NCBI GenBank assembly: GCA_900498215.1 | Contig: LR026962.1 | Coordinates: forward strand, 2,960,892 to 2,997,115 | Direction: 5' to 3' | DNA length: 36,224 nt | Source: an uncultured Paludibacter sp. | GTDB lineage: Bacteria > Bacteroidota > Bacteroidia > Bacteroidales > Paludibacteraceae | Part shown: piece by piece, positions 18,096-26,632 of the stretch | Position numbering within the stretch: the stretch's first letter is position 1 | How the letters are laid out: each line of letters starts with the position of its first letter | Program-made: the position numbers and the translations under genes | Notes under the pieces: generated by a model | Told to the model about the DNA's origin: nothing | Database searches by the model: none | The model's input: the letters and a program-made list of their open reading frames with translations, nothing else

Positions 18096-18671
18096 TTAAT
18101 TGTTTTCAAATATATTTTGTAAACCGTCCCATCTCGGGTCAGTTGGTGTTTCATCTGTTTCCATTTCGTCGTCCTCAAAATCAATGTCTTGCAAATCGTC
18201 ATCTTCCTCATCTGATTTTTGACGTGTAATATGTTTTTTAAGTTTGCCAATCATTGTTTTATTACATTCCCCTGATGGATGAACATGTTTAATAGGAATA
18301 TTTAAAACAATAAATTCATATAAAAACCAAGCAACATTAATTCCGCCATCGGTTTCAGGAACGACAACAGTGTCGTTTTCTTCTGAAAAACGGTTGCCAA
18401 ATTTAACCTGTAGCTTTTCTTTGTATTGTATTGGTTGATCCATATCATCCAAACAACGATTACACGGAATTTGTATTACTCCGTTTAATTGAAAAGAAAG
18501 TTCAAATACATCGGACTTTTTCTTTACGGTAATTATAGCATTTACATTTCCTTTTTTTACTTCAGGGCTGTCAATTTTCTGAAAATAAACGTTGTCTAAC
18601 GTAAATTCAAACGTTTGGCTATCTGTTTTTAAGTCCTTTAGATTAATGTAATATTGCTGAAATTTGGACAT
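18096..18671 (-). CDS. yceD: YceD/DUF177-family protein
   Basis: A 191-residue member of the DUF177 (YceD) family, linked in other bacteria to 23S rRNA accumulation; the molecular role is not settled. Characteristic are the CNRCLDDM segment in the middle and the later HPSGECN segment, which together supply conserved Cys residues. The C-terminus is highly acidic (DEEDDDLQDIDFEDDEMETD) before DPRWDGLQNIF, the family's ending. It is first in the operon with rpmF, with a good -7 box upstream. Confidence 0.9.
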   Translation of the reverse strand: MSKFQQYYINLKDLKTDSQTFEFTLDNVYFQKIDSPEVKKGNVNAIITVKKKSDVFELSFQLNGVIQIPCNRCLDDMDQPIQYKEKLQVKFGNRFSEENDTVVVPETDGGINVAWFLYEFIVLNIPIKHVHPSGECNKTMIGKLKKHITRQKSDEEDDDLQDIDFEDDEMETDETPTDPRWDGLQNIFENN

Positions 18672-18694
18672 AATGTGCGTTCTAAAAAACCGTG

Positions 18695-18702
18695 CAAAGG
18701 TA
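18695..18702 (-). promoter_or_regulatory. -7 box of the yceD-rpmF-fabH operon
   Basis: Minus-strand TACCTTTG fits TAnnTTTG exactly and sits 24 bases before the yceD ATG, predicting a leader of roughly 15-20 nt. No -33 TTTG is evident in the AT-rich stretch upstream. Confidence 0.6.
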
Positions 18703-18797
18703 CAAAATATAAGTGTATTATAAAAGTTTTTTTTATGATATTTAATTTTTGTGTTAATTATATTGTATGAGAGACCTTTTAGGTGGTTTGTTTTATG

Positions 18798-19961
18798 TTA
18801 TTCTGCTTTTTTATATGGTAGTATAATTCTAAAGGTGGTTCCTATATTTATTTCGGATTGTTTTACAAAAATCTTTCCTTTGTGGTATTCTTCAATAATT
18901 CTTTTAGCTAAAGATAATCCTAATCCCCAACCGCGTTCTTTGGTGGTAAAACCGGGAGAAAATATCGCTTTAAACATTTTTCGTTCCATTCCTTTTCCTG
19001 TATCGCAAACATCTATAATTATTTCATTTTCAGTGTTTTTTACTTTTATGTCGATTTTGCCGCTACCATTCATAGCATCAATGGCATTTTTACATAAATT
19101 TTCTATTACCCACTCAAAAAGGGGAACATTCAAACGTGTTTCCAATTCTTTTTCAGCTGAAAATAATAGATTAATTTCAACTTTGTTTGAAGCCCTGTTG
19201 CGAATGTAATTTACGGCGTTTTCGAGCGTTTTATAAACTTCTACAGATTTCAAATCGGGTTTAGAACCAATTTTTGAGAAACGTTCGGCAATGATTCTCA
19301 AGCGGTTTACATCTTTTCCCATATCCGAGATTAATTTGTCGTCTCCATAGCGTGATTTGAGCAACTCCGTCCACGCCAGTAAAGATGAAATTGGTGTGCC
19401 GAGTTGATGCGCTGTTTCTTTTGAAAGTCCTACCCAAACGCGGTTTTGCTCAGCGCGTTTTGTGCCAGAAAATGCAAAATATGAAATCATAATAAAAATA
19501 ATAATCACTCCGAATTGAATATAAGGAAAAACGTATAATTGTTTCAGGAGCAAAGAATCATCGTAATAAATGTATTGTCGTACATTTCTATCTAACTGTA
19601 TAATAAATGGTTCGTGTTTTGTTTTTAATTTTTCCAATTTGTTTTTAAGAAATTCTTGTGCGTTTTTTTCAGGGATGGGAATATTCCGGTGCTCGATAAT
19701 CTCTCCGTTTTCATCCGCAAGAATAACAGGAATAGTAGTATTGTCTTGAAGAATTTTTAGAATAAAATTTAAGTCGGTATTTTCAGATGTTGAATTAAGA
19801 AGTTTAGTAGCTTCCGCCCACGTTTCGATTTTTTTTCTTTCCTCTACCGAAAGCGCTTTTGCCAGCCGATTTGTAAAAAAAGTAGAAGCAATAACAATGA
19901 TCATTGCCACTGCAATAAAACCAAACTTAAGAATTTGAGTGTTTTGGTATGCCTTATTCAT
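18798..19961 (-). CDS. Orphan membrane sensor histidine kinase
   Basis: A 387-residue two-component sensor kinase. Membrane segments lie at about 11-29 and 146-165, enclosing an outside domain of about 115 residues (sensor of unknown ligand). No HAMP domain is visible; the second helix leads directly to the dimerisation helix. The phospho-accepting His185 is in SKETAHQLGTPISSLLAW, a Bacteroidota-typical H-box with HQLGTP in place of HELRTP. The ATPase domain has N-box Asn292 (ENLCKNAIDAM), G1 DTGKGM near 320 and G2 GWGLGL at 344-349. No response regulator gene lies next to it. It is divergent from era, sharing about 120 bp of upstream DNA. Confidence 0.92.
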   Translation of the reverse strand: MNKAYQNTQILKFGFIAVAMIIVIASTFFTNRLAKALSVEERKKIETWAEATKLLNSTSENTDLNFILKILQDNTTIPVILADENGEIIEHRNIPIPEKNAQEFLKNKLEKLKTKHEPFIIQLDRNVRQYIYYDDSLLLKQLYVFPYIQFGVIIIFIMISYFAFSGTKRAEQNRVWVGLSKETAHQLGTPISSLLAWTELLKSRYGDDKLISDMGKDVNRLRIIAERFSKIGSKPDLKSVEVYKTLENAVNYIRNRASNKVEINLLFSAEKELETRLNVPLFEWVIENLCKNAIDAMNGSGKIDIKVKNTENEIIIDVCDTGKGMERKMFKAIFSPGFTTKERGWGLGLSLAKRIIEEYHKGKIFVKQSEINIGTTFRIILPYKKAE

Positions 19962-19991
19962 TCAAACAGTTTTTTTAAAACTATTAAACGA

Positions 19992-19999
19992 CAAAAATA
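19992..19999 (-). promoter_or_regulatory. Putative -7 box for the histidine kinase gene
   Basis: Minus-strand TATTTTTG matches TAnnTTTG and lies 31 bases before the kinase ATG. The -33 element is not clear, so this is tentative. Confidence 0.4.
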
Positions 20000-20052
20000 A
20001 TGAAAAAGTGCATAACTTTACGAAACTTCAATGCTTTAGCAAAGTTTTTCTC

Positions 20053-20060
20053 TATCTTTG
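20053..20060 (+). promoter_or_regulatory. -7 box of era
   Basis: TATCTTTG is the strongest form of the TAnnTTTG consensus. The transcript would start about 5-8 bases later, which places the TTG at 20058 upstream of the mRNA and supports ATG 20082 as the era start. Confidence 0.6.
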
Positions 20061-20081
20061 TACAAAATATTCCAGAAGTTT

Positions 20082-20963
20082 ATGCATAAATCAGGCTTTG
20101 TAAATATAGTAGGTAACCCGAATGTGGGAAAATCTACACTTATGAATGCGTTAGTGGGTGAAAAATTATCCATCATTACTTCAAAAGCGCAAACCACACG
20201 CCATCGTATTTTAGGAATTGTAAACGGTGAAGATTTTCAGATTGTTTATTCTGATACTCCCGGCGTGCTGAAGCCGAATTATCGTTTGCAAGAATCCATG
20301 CTTAATTTTTCACGTTCGGCATTGCTTGATGCCGATGTGCTGTTGTATGTAACGGATGTGTTCGACAGTGAAGCGAAAAATAGCGATTTTATAGAAAAAG
20401 TAAAAAACAATTCAGCTCCTATTGTTTTGGTAATCAATAAAATAGATTTAATTGATCAAGAGAAGTTAATAGCGTTGGTTGAAAAATGGAAAAAAGTGCT
20501 TCCGCAAGCCGAAATTATTCCTATTTCGGCATTGAATAAATTTAACGTAGATGTTCTGTTGAAAAGAATCAAAGAACTCTTGCCGGAATCGCCGCCGTTT
20601 TTTGAAAAAGACCAGTTGACAGATAAACCTGCGCGGTTTTTTGTAACGGAAATTATCCGTGAAAAAATTTTATTGAATTATGAGAAAGAAATTCCATATT
20701 CGGTAGAAGTAGAAGTGGAGCAATTTTTAGAGGAAGAAACGCTGATACGCATCAATGCTGTAATTTACGCTGAACGTGATTCGCAAAAAGGAATTATCAT
20801 CGGGCACGGTGGGAAATCGCTGAAAAAAGTAGGAATGCAAGCTCGAAAAGACATTGAAGCGTTTTTTGAGAAAAAAGTGTTTTTGGAACTTTTTGTAAAG
20901 GTAGAAAAAGATTGGCGGAATAAAGATATAAAACTTCGCAATTTTGGATATAACCTTCAATAA
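20082..20963 (+). CDS. era: GTPase Era, 16S rRNA-binding ribosome assembly factor
   Basis: A 293-residue GTPase that binds the 3' end of 16S rRNA and helps mature the small subunit. G motifs: GNPNVGKST (11-19), the Era effector segment SKAQTTRHRILGI (34-46), DTPG (59-62 region) and NKID (119-122). The C-terminal KH domain has the loop GHGGKS at 241-246 and the family ending KLRNFGY. Start at ATG 20082 gives the normal N-terminus (MHKSGFVNIVG); an upstream in-frame TTG lies inside the promoter. It stands alone, with no rnc or recO beside it. Confidence 0.97.
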   Translation: MHKSGFVNIVGNPNVGKSTLMNALVGEKLSIITSKAQTTRHRILGIVNGEDFQIVYSDTPGVLKPNYRLQESMLNFSRSALLDADVLLYVTDVFDSEAKNSDFIEKVKNNSAPIVLVINKIDLIDQEKLIALVEKWKKVLPQAEIIPISALNKFNVDVLLKRIKELLPESPPFFEKDQLTDKPARFFVTEIIREKILLNYEKEIPYSVEVEVEQFLEEETLIRINAVIYAERDSQKGIIIGHGGKSLKKVGMQARKDIEAFFEKKVFLELFVKVEKDWRNKDIKLRNFGYNLQ

Positions 20964-21091
20964 ATCAGTTGATTTTCTTATTGGTTTATTTTTTTGAAAT
21001 TACCTGCTATATGCTTTTACAAGACTAAAAAATTATGAATTGTAAAACAATTTAATGTTTGCCTGCGTTATAATTATACAAATAAATTACT

Positions 21092-21103
21092 ATTGTTAAC
21101 AAT
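21092..21103. promoter_or_regulatory. 12-bp palindrome upstream of the ytxH-like gene
   Basis: ATTGTTAACAAT is a perfect palindrome 16 bases before the ytxH-like start codon. Its core TTGTTAACAA also occurs upstream of aqpZ (22966-22979). It may be an operator; it also contains the TTAACAA word seen before other starts, so it could instead be a leader element. In the 155 bp after era I see nothing else firm. Confidence 0.35.
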
Positions 21104-21118
21104 TTAAATAGAAGAATT

Positions 21119-21364
21119 ATGAAAAATGCAGGTGGATTTTTAGCAGGACTTTTAGGCGGCGCTATTGTGGGAGCTGCCATTGGATTGTTGTTCGCTCCTG
21201 AAAAAGGCGAAGATACCAGAAATAAACTTGTAGACAGTTTTGAAGATACCAAAGACAAAGTGATGGAAGCCCTTAAAAAAAGAGGCATCAATTTAAGTAA
21301 AAGCGAAGTGGAAGATTTGGTAGATGAACTGAAAGCAAAAGTAGAAACAAAATTTGACGAATAA
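21119..21364 (+). CDS. YtxH-domain envelope stress protein
   Basis: An 81-residue YtxH-family protein. A glycine-rich membrane helix covers about residues 5-25 (FLAGLLGGAIVGAAIGLLF) and is followed by the family signature APEKGEDTRNKL and an amphipathic coiled-coil tail (DSFEDTKDKVMEALKK onward). YtxH proteins are general-stress or envelope-associated proteins of unknown mechanism. It leads a tight operon; the next gene begins 6 bp after its stop. Confidence 0.9.
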   Translation: MKNAGGFLAGLLGGAIVGAAIGLLFAPEKGEDTRNKLVDSFEDTKDKVMEALKKRGINLSKSEVEDLVDELKAKVETKFDE

Positions 21365-21370
21365 GTCGTT

Positions 21371-21769
21371 ATGGCTGAAGCATCAAATACGAATAACAAT
21401 AATTTTCAGCAATTCTTTGCCGATGCCAAAGAGTATGTAAAGCTACAGACTGATTATTTACGAATTCAGTCTGTAGAAAAATTAACTATATTAATATCCA
21501 CGCTACTTATTATAATTGTTGCGGTGGTTTTATTGGCAGGGGCATTATTTTACTTGTTTTTTACTTTAGCGTACGCATTAGCGCCTGTGGTGGGAGGACT
21601 TGCTGTAAGTTTTGGAATCATAACACTATTTTATTTAATTATAGCGATATTATTACTTGTTTTTCGTAATAAGTGGATTGTTAATCCAATACTTAATCTT
21701 TTGATGAAATTATTTTACGAAAAATCAGAAGAAAAAGAAATTGCAAATAAAGATGGAAACAGTGATTGA
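21371..21769 (+). CDS. Phage_holin_3_6/DUF1469-type membrane protein
   Basis: A 132-residue integral membrane protein with two long hydrophobic helices at about 38-67 (TILISTLLIIIVAVVLLAG) and 72-101. The N-terminal cytosolic part is amphipathic (FFADAKEYVKLQTDYLRIQ), as in the Phage_holin_3_6 group, which despite its name is mostly chromosomal and found next to YtxH genes. No prophage genes are nearby. It overlaps the following gene by 17 bases. Confidence 0.85.
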   Translation: MAEASNTNNNNFQQFFADAKEYVKLQTDYLRIQSVEKLTILISTLLIIIVAVVLLAGALFYLFFTLAYALAPVVGGLAVSFGIITLFYLIIAILLLVFRNKWIVNPILNLLMKLFYEKSEEKEIANKDGNSD

Positions 21770-22067
21770 TAAAAACCCAAAAAAGAGTGAAAAATACGAA
21801 ATGGAAGATTTATCCGTACTTAAATTACAGATAAAACAGCGTATTGACTTGCAGAAAGAACAATTACAGTATTCTGCAAAACATCTGTTCCCGACTTCTC
21901 CTTCGAGTTTTTTATCTACTGTTACGAGTGTTGCAAATGCAGCTACAGGATTAGCTTCCGGAACAAGAAAAATGGGTAAAGGATTTTCCTTAATAAATGG
22001 AATTGTTGTGGGGTATCAATTAGCAAAGGGGATAAGTCGTTTTATCCGAAAGAAAATTAAAAAATAA
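21753..22067 (+). CDS. Small basic protein of the YtxH/holin-like operon
   Basis: A 104-residue protein counted from ATG 21753; a TTG 12 bases earlier is possible but less likely. The N-terminal half is charged and helical (MEDLSVLKLQIKQRIDLQKE), the middle has a Gly/Ala/Thr-rich stretch (SVANAATGLASGTRKMGKG) that may sit at the membrane, and the end is strongly basic (SRFIRKKIKK). I do not recognise a named domain. The 17-base overlap with the holin-like gene points to coupled translation and a joint role in the envelope. Confidence 0.8.
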   Translation: METVIDKNPKKSEKYEMEDLSVLKLQIKQRIDLQKEQLQYSAKHLFPTSPSSFLSTVTSVANAATGLASGTRKMGKGFSLINGIVVGYQLAKGISRFIRKKIKK

Positions 22068-22082
22068 AAAATTTTACATTGT

Positions 22083-22127
22083 AAAAATAGTCCTAAAAAA
22101 TCATCAACGTTTTTTAGGACTATTTTT
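22083..22127. terminator. Strong bidirectional hairpin between the stress operon and aqpZ
   Basis: Arms 22083-22100 and 22110-22127 are perfectly complementary over 18 bp with a 9-nt loop (TCATCAACG). A-run on one side and T-run on the other suit termination of both convergent units. Confidence 0.9.
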
Positions 22128-22155
22128 ATGTGAATGACTAAAATATTTTTTAAGA

Positions 22156-22854
22156 TTATTTTTCTTCAAGCATTGCTTTGTAAACAAATCCGGCAGACAT
22201 AGCGCCTATTATAGGAATTAGAATAAACAACCATAGTTGCCCTATGTAACCTCCGCCGGCAAACAATGCCTGGCTTATACTACGTGCAGGGTTTACCGAT
22301 GTGTTTGTTACAGGAATACTAATAAGGTGAATTAACGTTAAAGTCAAACCTATGGCAATTCCTGCAAAACCTTTTGGTGCGCGTTTATCAGTTGCACCCA
22401 TAATTACCATTAAGAACATAAATGTCATAACAAATTCGGTAACAAGAGCAGCAACCAAACCATATCCGTGCGGAGATAAACTTCCATATCCGTTTGCGGC
22501 AAAAGCGCCCGGTTTAGTGTTGTCGATAGAAAATCCCAGTGCTCCCGAAGCAATTACATAAATAATTGCTGCTGCTGCAATAGCTCCAACAATTTGTGCA
22601 ATCACATACGGAAGAATTTCTTTTCCGTTGAATCTGCCTCCAGCCCATAATCCAAATGTTACAGCAGGATTAAAATGTGCTCCGGAAATGTGTCCTACAC
22701 CATAAACCATTGTTAATACTGTTAATCCGAAAGCTAGTGATACGCCTGCATAAGCAATTCCCAAGTCAGGGATTCCGGCTGCTAAAACAGCGCTTCCACA
22801 GCCGCCTAATACTAACCAAAATGTGCCAAAAAATTCTGCAAAAAGTTTTTTCAT
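22156..22854 (-). CDS. aqpZ: Aquaporin Z
   Basis: A 232-residue inner-membrane water channel with six helices and two half-helices. The NPA boxes are at 62-64 ([11 protein letters not shown]) and 188-190 ([10 protein letters not shown]). The selectivity filter is that of a water-specific channel: Phe42, His176, Thr185 and Arg191, which correspond in order to E. coli AqpZ Phe43, His174, Thr183 and Arg189. Start at ATG 22854 gives [18 protein letters not shown], the typical N-terminus. It converges with the envelope-stress operon, which could fit an osmotic role for both. Confidence 0.97.
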   Translation of the reverse strand: MKKLFAEFFGTFWLVLGGCGSAVLAAGIPDLGIAYAGVSLAFGLTVLTMVYGVGHISGAHFNPAVTFGLWAGGRFNGKEILPYVIAQIVGAIAAAAIIYVIASGALGFSIDNTKPGAFAANGYGSLSPHGYGLVAALVTEFVMTFMFLMVIMGATDKRAPKGFAGIAIGLTLTLIHLISIPVTNTSVNPARSISQALFAGGGYIGQLWLFILIPIIGAMSAGFVYKAMLEEK

Positions 22855-22965
22855 AATAACATTCTTTTGATTTACCTACTCGTGTGGCTTTTCGGTATCC
22901 GCCAGTTGTTTTTGGAAATTAAATTTGTGTAAATTTATACAAAAAATATTTTTAACAACGAATAT

Positions 22966-22979
22966 TTTTGTTAACAAAA
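22966..22979. promoter_or_regulatory. 14-bp palindrome between aqpZ and mfd
   Basis: TTTTGTTAACAAAA is a perfect palindrome 112 bases before the aqpZ start. A TTAACAA at 22952-22958 lies just beside it, and another at 23004-23010 further on. The same core TTGTTAACAA occurs upstream of the ytxH-like gene. It is a candidate binding site; the surrounding 269-bp region holds no ORF I can support. Confidence 0.35.
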
Positions 22980-23081
22980 CTTAATGTAAATAGTGTTTTT
23001 TTATTAACAAAAATTGTTCCGAAAAATATTAAATGTTAGAACGATAATAAGGCAGTTTATTCATTCCTTACTTATTATTCA

Positions 23082-23113
23082 TTTGTCAACTCGTTTACTA
23101 TTTGCTATCTTTG
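23082..23113 (+). promoter_or_regulatory. Complete Bacteroidota promoter of mfd
   Basis: TTTG at 23082-23085 and TATCTTTG at 23106-23113 are separated by 20 bases, the textbook -33/-7 arrangement of this phylum's primary sigma factor. The mfd ATG starts only 10 bases after the -7 box, so the mRNA leader would be a few nucleotides long at most. Confidence 0.8.
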
Positions 23114-23123
23114 CATCCGCAAA

Positions 23124-26100
23124 ATGGAAAATCTAAATCTTGCCGATTTTCAAAAAAACGTTGCTTCGCATCCTCAGTTAAAGAAGTGTTTGGATTGGGC
23201 AAAATCACTCGAACGAAATCTGAAAATTTCCGGTTTGAGCGGGTCTTCATTGTCATTCATAGCGGCATCCATATTTAAGGAAAAACCGTCCACACAGGTT
23301 TTTGTGTGGAATGACGCGGACGAAGCCGCCTATCTTTATAACGATTTGAAGCAAATTCTTGGCGATGAACAGGTGATGTTTTTTCCTTCGTCGTACAAAA
23401 AAGCCATCCGTCTTTCGCAATTGGACAGTTCCAATGAAATTTTACGCACCGAAGTTCTCAACCGACTGTCTAATAATTCGAATCCTTGTTTGATAGTTAC
23501 TTATCCCGAAGCAGTGTTACAACGGGTTGTATCTGCTTCCGGAGTAAAATCTCATACCATTAAAATTAGAAAAGGGGAAAATATTTCCATCGATTTTCTC
23601 ACGGAAATGTTATTGAGTTTTGGTTTTCACAGGGTTGATTTTGTGTATGAGCCCGGTCAATTTTCAGTTCGCGGAGGTATTGTGGATATTTTTTCGTATT
23701 CATACGAATTGCCTTACCGGTTGGATTTTTTTGGAGATGAAGTGGAAAGCATTCGTGTGTTTGATATTGAAACGCAATTATCACAAAGTTACAAGGAAAG
23801 CATTGAAATTTTGCCCGATATGCACAAAGGCGATGATAAGCATAAATTAGTGTCTTTTCCTGAATTTTTATCCAAGGAAACTTGGTTTCATTTTGCCGAT
23901 GCGCTTTTAGTAAAGGAAAAAATCAACCAGTTATATAACGATGCCTTGATTAAAGCCAATACTATTTCAAAAACGGCGGATTTATTCGAAACACACATTA
24001 CAGGCGATGAGTTTTTGCAATTAGCAGAACCGTTTAGGAAAGTAGAGTGGGGAAACAGAACGCATTATAAATCAGCCTTTTCTGTTGAGTTTAATACCGC
24101 TGTTCAACCTGTTTTTCATAAGAACTTTGATTTGGTAGCCGAAAATTTGAAAAAATATCAGCAGGAAGGATATAAATTATATATATGCAGCGATAGTGTA
24201 AAACAAACCGATAGAATTGCAGCTGTTTTCAACGACAGAAACGATGAAATCCATTTTCAGCCGATAAAGAATACGATGCACGAAGGTTTTGTAGACCATG
24301 ATTTGAAATTGCTTTGTTATACCGACCATCAGATTTTTGACCGTTTTCATAAATACCAATTAAAAACGGATAAAACGCGCCAGGGAAAGGTGGTAATGAC
24401 TCTCAAAGAGTTAAATCAACTTCAAATGGGCGATTATGTAACGCACGTGGATCATGGAGTAGGTAAATTCGGCGGGCTTGTACGTACCAATGTGAATGGG
24501 AAAATGCAGGAAATGGTCAAACTTATTTATAAAGACGACGATATTATTTTTGTAAGCATCCATTCTTTGCATCGCATTTCTAAATACAAAGGAAAAGAAG
24601 GAGAAGCCCCCAAAATAAATAAATTGGGTTCAGGCGCTTGGGAACGATTGAAAGAACGTACTAAATCGAAAGTAAAAGACATTGCGCGTGAATTGATTAA
24701 ACTTTATGCCAAACGAAAAGCCGAAAAAGCATACCAATATTCTCCCGACAGTTATTTGCAACAGGAGCTGGAAGCGTCGTTTATTTACGAAGACACCCCC
24801 GATCAGGTAAAAGCCACTGCCGATATCAAAAAAGATATGGAAGCGGATATGCCTATGGATAGATTGGTTTGCGGAGATGTTGGCTTTGGAAAAACTGAAG
24901 TGGCTATCCGTGCTGCATTCAAAGCAGTTACCGACAGCAAACAAGTAGCCGTTCTTGTACCTACAACTGTGCTTGCTATGCAGCATTACAATACTTTTAA
25001 AGATCGTTTAAAAGATTTTCCGTGTACGGTAGCATATTTGAGTCGCGCCGTTTCTACTCAAAAAACCAAAGAAATACTTGAAAAACTTGAAAAAGGTGAA
25101 GTGGATATTCTTATCGGAACACATAAATTGGTGGGGAAATCAGTGAAATTCAAAGATTTGGGTTTGTTGATTATTGATGAGGAACAGAAATTTGGCGTTT
25201 CCGTGAAAGAAAAGCTCAAAGAACTGAAAGCAAACGTAGATACACTTACCCTTACAGCAACGCCGATTCCGCGCACGTTGCAGTTTTCGCTTTTGGGAGC
25301 GCGCGATTTGTCTATCATTAATACACCACCGCCCAATCGTTATCCGGTGCAAACTGAAATTCATCCTTTTGATGAAGATGTGATTCGGGAAGCAATTCAA
25401 TTGGAAATGAACCGGAACGGTCAAGTGTTTTTTATCAATAATCGTATTCAGAATATTTATTTGATGGAAGCGATGATAAAACGACTTGTCCCGGGTTGCA
25501 GAGTGGCTGTAGGACATGGACAAATGCACGCCGATGATTTGGAGGAAATAATTGTGGATTTTATTGATTATGAATACGATGTATTGGTTGCGACTACGAT
25601 TGTAGAATCCGGTATTGATATCCCGAATGTGAATACGATTATTATTAACAGCGCGCACAAATTTGGGCTGAGCGATTTGCATCAGTTGAGGGGTAGAGTA
25701 GGGCGCAGCAACAGGAAAGCGTATTGTTATCTTCTTTCGCCGGAGATGAGTTTGTTAACACCCGAAGCGCGCCGGAGATTGCAAGCCGTGGAAACCTTTT
25801 CGGAGCTTGGCAGCGGTTTCAATATTGCGATGCAGGATTTGGATATTCGCGGAGCTGGAAATATGCTTGGAGCGGAACAAAGCGGTTTTATTGCCGATTT
25901 GGGTTATGAGACCTATCAGCGAATTCTAAATGAAGCCGTCCATGAACTAAAAGACGAGGAATTTGCCGAACTTTATGCGGATGAACGTACCGAAAATAAA
26001 GGAAATACCGCTTATGTGACCGATTGTCAGATAGATACGGATATGGAACTGATGTTTAGCGATGAATATATCGAAAATGTATCGGAACGTATTTCGTTAT

Positions 26101-26462
26101 ATCGAGAATTGGATAATATTGAAAATGAGGTGGATTTAATTGAGTTCCAAAAGAATTTGGAAGACCGTTTTGGAAAAATCCATAAAAAAGGGTTGGGATT
26201 GATGTTGATTGTACGCTTACGCTGGCTTGCAATGCGTTACGGTGTGGAAAAATTAGTACTCAAAAACGGACAGATGATTGCTTTTCTTGTCTCCAATCTT
26301 AATTCTCCTTATTATCAATCGGATGAATTTGGTAAATTGCTGCAATATATGGCTTCTCATCCGCGTACAACCAAACTACGCGAACAAAATGGAAAACGCT
26401 CAGTGGTATTTATGGATGTAAAAACAGTGGAAGAAGCTTGGAGCATATTCGGCGGATTATAG
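23124..26462 (+). CDS. mfd: Transcription-repair coupling factor Mfd
   Basis: A 1112-residue ATP-driven translocase that removes RNA polymerase stalled at DNA damage and recruits UvrA. Parts in order: UvrB-like domains (about 1-330, with EPGQFSVRGGIVDIFSY); the CarD-like RNA polymerase-interacting domain near 425-490 (LQMGDYVTHVDHGVGKFGGL); the helicase core with Walker A GDVGFGKT at 584-591, the DEEQ box near 685 and ATPIPRTLQFS; the second RecA lobe with TTIVESGIDIPNVNT and QLRGRVGRS; and the C-terminal UvrA-masking domain, with the final GG. Length is normal for Bacteroidota. Transcribed alone from a clear promoter. Confidence 0.97.
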   Translation: MENLNLADFQKNVASHPQLKKCLDWAKSLERNLKISGLSGSSLSFIAASIFKEKPSTQVFVWNDADEAAYLYNDLKQILGDEQVMFFPSSYKKAIRLSQLDSSNEILRTEVLNRLSNNSNPCLIVTYPEAVLQRVVSASGVKSHTIKIRKGENISIDFLTEMLLSFGFHRVDFVYEPGQFSVRGGIVDIFSYSYELPYRLDFFGDEVESIRVFDIETQLSQSYKESIEILPDMHKGDDKHKLVSFPEFLSKETWFHFADALLVKEKINQLYNDALIKANTISKTADLFETHITGDEFLQLAEPFRKVEWGNRTHYKSAFSVEFNTAVQPVFHKNFDLVAENLKKYQQEGYKLYICSDSVKQTDRIAAVFNDRNDEIHFQPIKNTMHEGFVDHDLKLLCYTDHQIFDRFHKYQLKTDKTRQGKVVMTLKELNQLQMGDYVTHVDHGVGKFGGLVRTNVNGKMQEMVKLIYKDDDIIFVSIHSLHRISKYKGKEGEAPKINKLGSGAWERLKERTKSKVKDIARELIKLYAKRKAEKAYQYSPDSYLQQELEASFIYEDTPDQVKATADIKKDMEADMPMDRLVCGDVGFGKTEVAIRAAFKAVTDSKQVAVLVPTTVLAMQHYNTFKDRLKDFPCTVAYLSRAVSTQKTKEILEKLEKGEVDILIGTHKLVGKSVKFKDLGLLIIDEEQKFGVSVKEKLKELKANVDTLTLTATPIPRTLQFSLLGARDLSIINTPPPNRYPVQTEIHPFDEDVIREAIQLEMNRNGQVFFINNRIQNIYLMEAMIKRLVPGCRVAVGHGQMHADDLEEIIVDFIDYEYDVLVATTIVESGIDIPNVNTIIINSAHKFGLSDLHQLRGRVGRSNRKAYCYLLSPEMSLLTPEARRRLQAVETFSELGSGFNIAMQDLDIRGAGNMLGAEQSGFIADLGYETYQRILNEAVHELKDEEFAELYADERTENKGNTAYVTDCQIDTDMELMFSDEYIENVSERISLYRELDNIENEVDLIEFQKNLEDRFGKIHKKGLGLMLIVRLRWLAMRYGVEKLVLKNGQMIAFLVSNLNSPYYQSDEFGKLLQYMASHPRTTKLREQNGKRSVVFMDVKTVEEAWSIFGGL

Positions 26463-26547
26463 CATAAAAATCCGTTCGCAGAGAGATGAACACTATAATT
26501 AAACGCGGTGTAAGTATATACAGTCAACAAAGAAAGGGAATAAAAAT

Positions 26548-26583
26548 AAAAAGACGTCTGGAAGTAAATCCGGACGTCTTTTT
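26548..26583. terminator. Hairpin between convergent mfd and feo operon
   Basis: Arms 26548-26562 and 26569-26583 pair over 15 positions with one G-U wobble around AGTAAA, flanked by A- and T-runs. It lies 86 bp after mfd and 50 bp beyond the end of the small Cys-rich gene, so it can end both units. Confidence 0.85.
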
Positions 26584-26632
26584 ATTCAAACTAATTATAC
26601 TAACAAAAAATATGATGTTATTTCTTTTCAGA

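Noticed and set aside
18751-19209. 152-residue plus-strand frame opposite the histidine kinase
   Set aside because: Hydrophobic, low-quality antisense of the well-supported kinase ATPase domain; no family match recognised.
21371-21769. Prophage remnant suggested by a holin-like protein
   Set aside because: No other phage gene, integrase or attachment repeat is near; this family is usually chromosomal and paired with YtxH.
25140-25682. 180-residue minus-strand frame inside mfd
   Set aside because: Antisense of the mfd helicase core; its composition follows from the coding strand.
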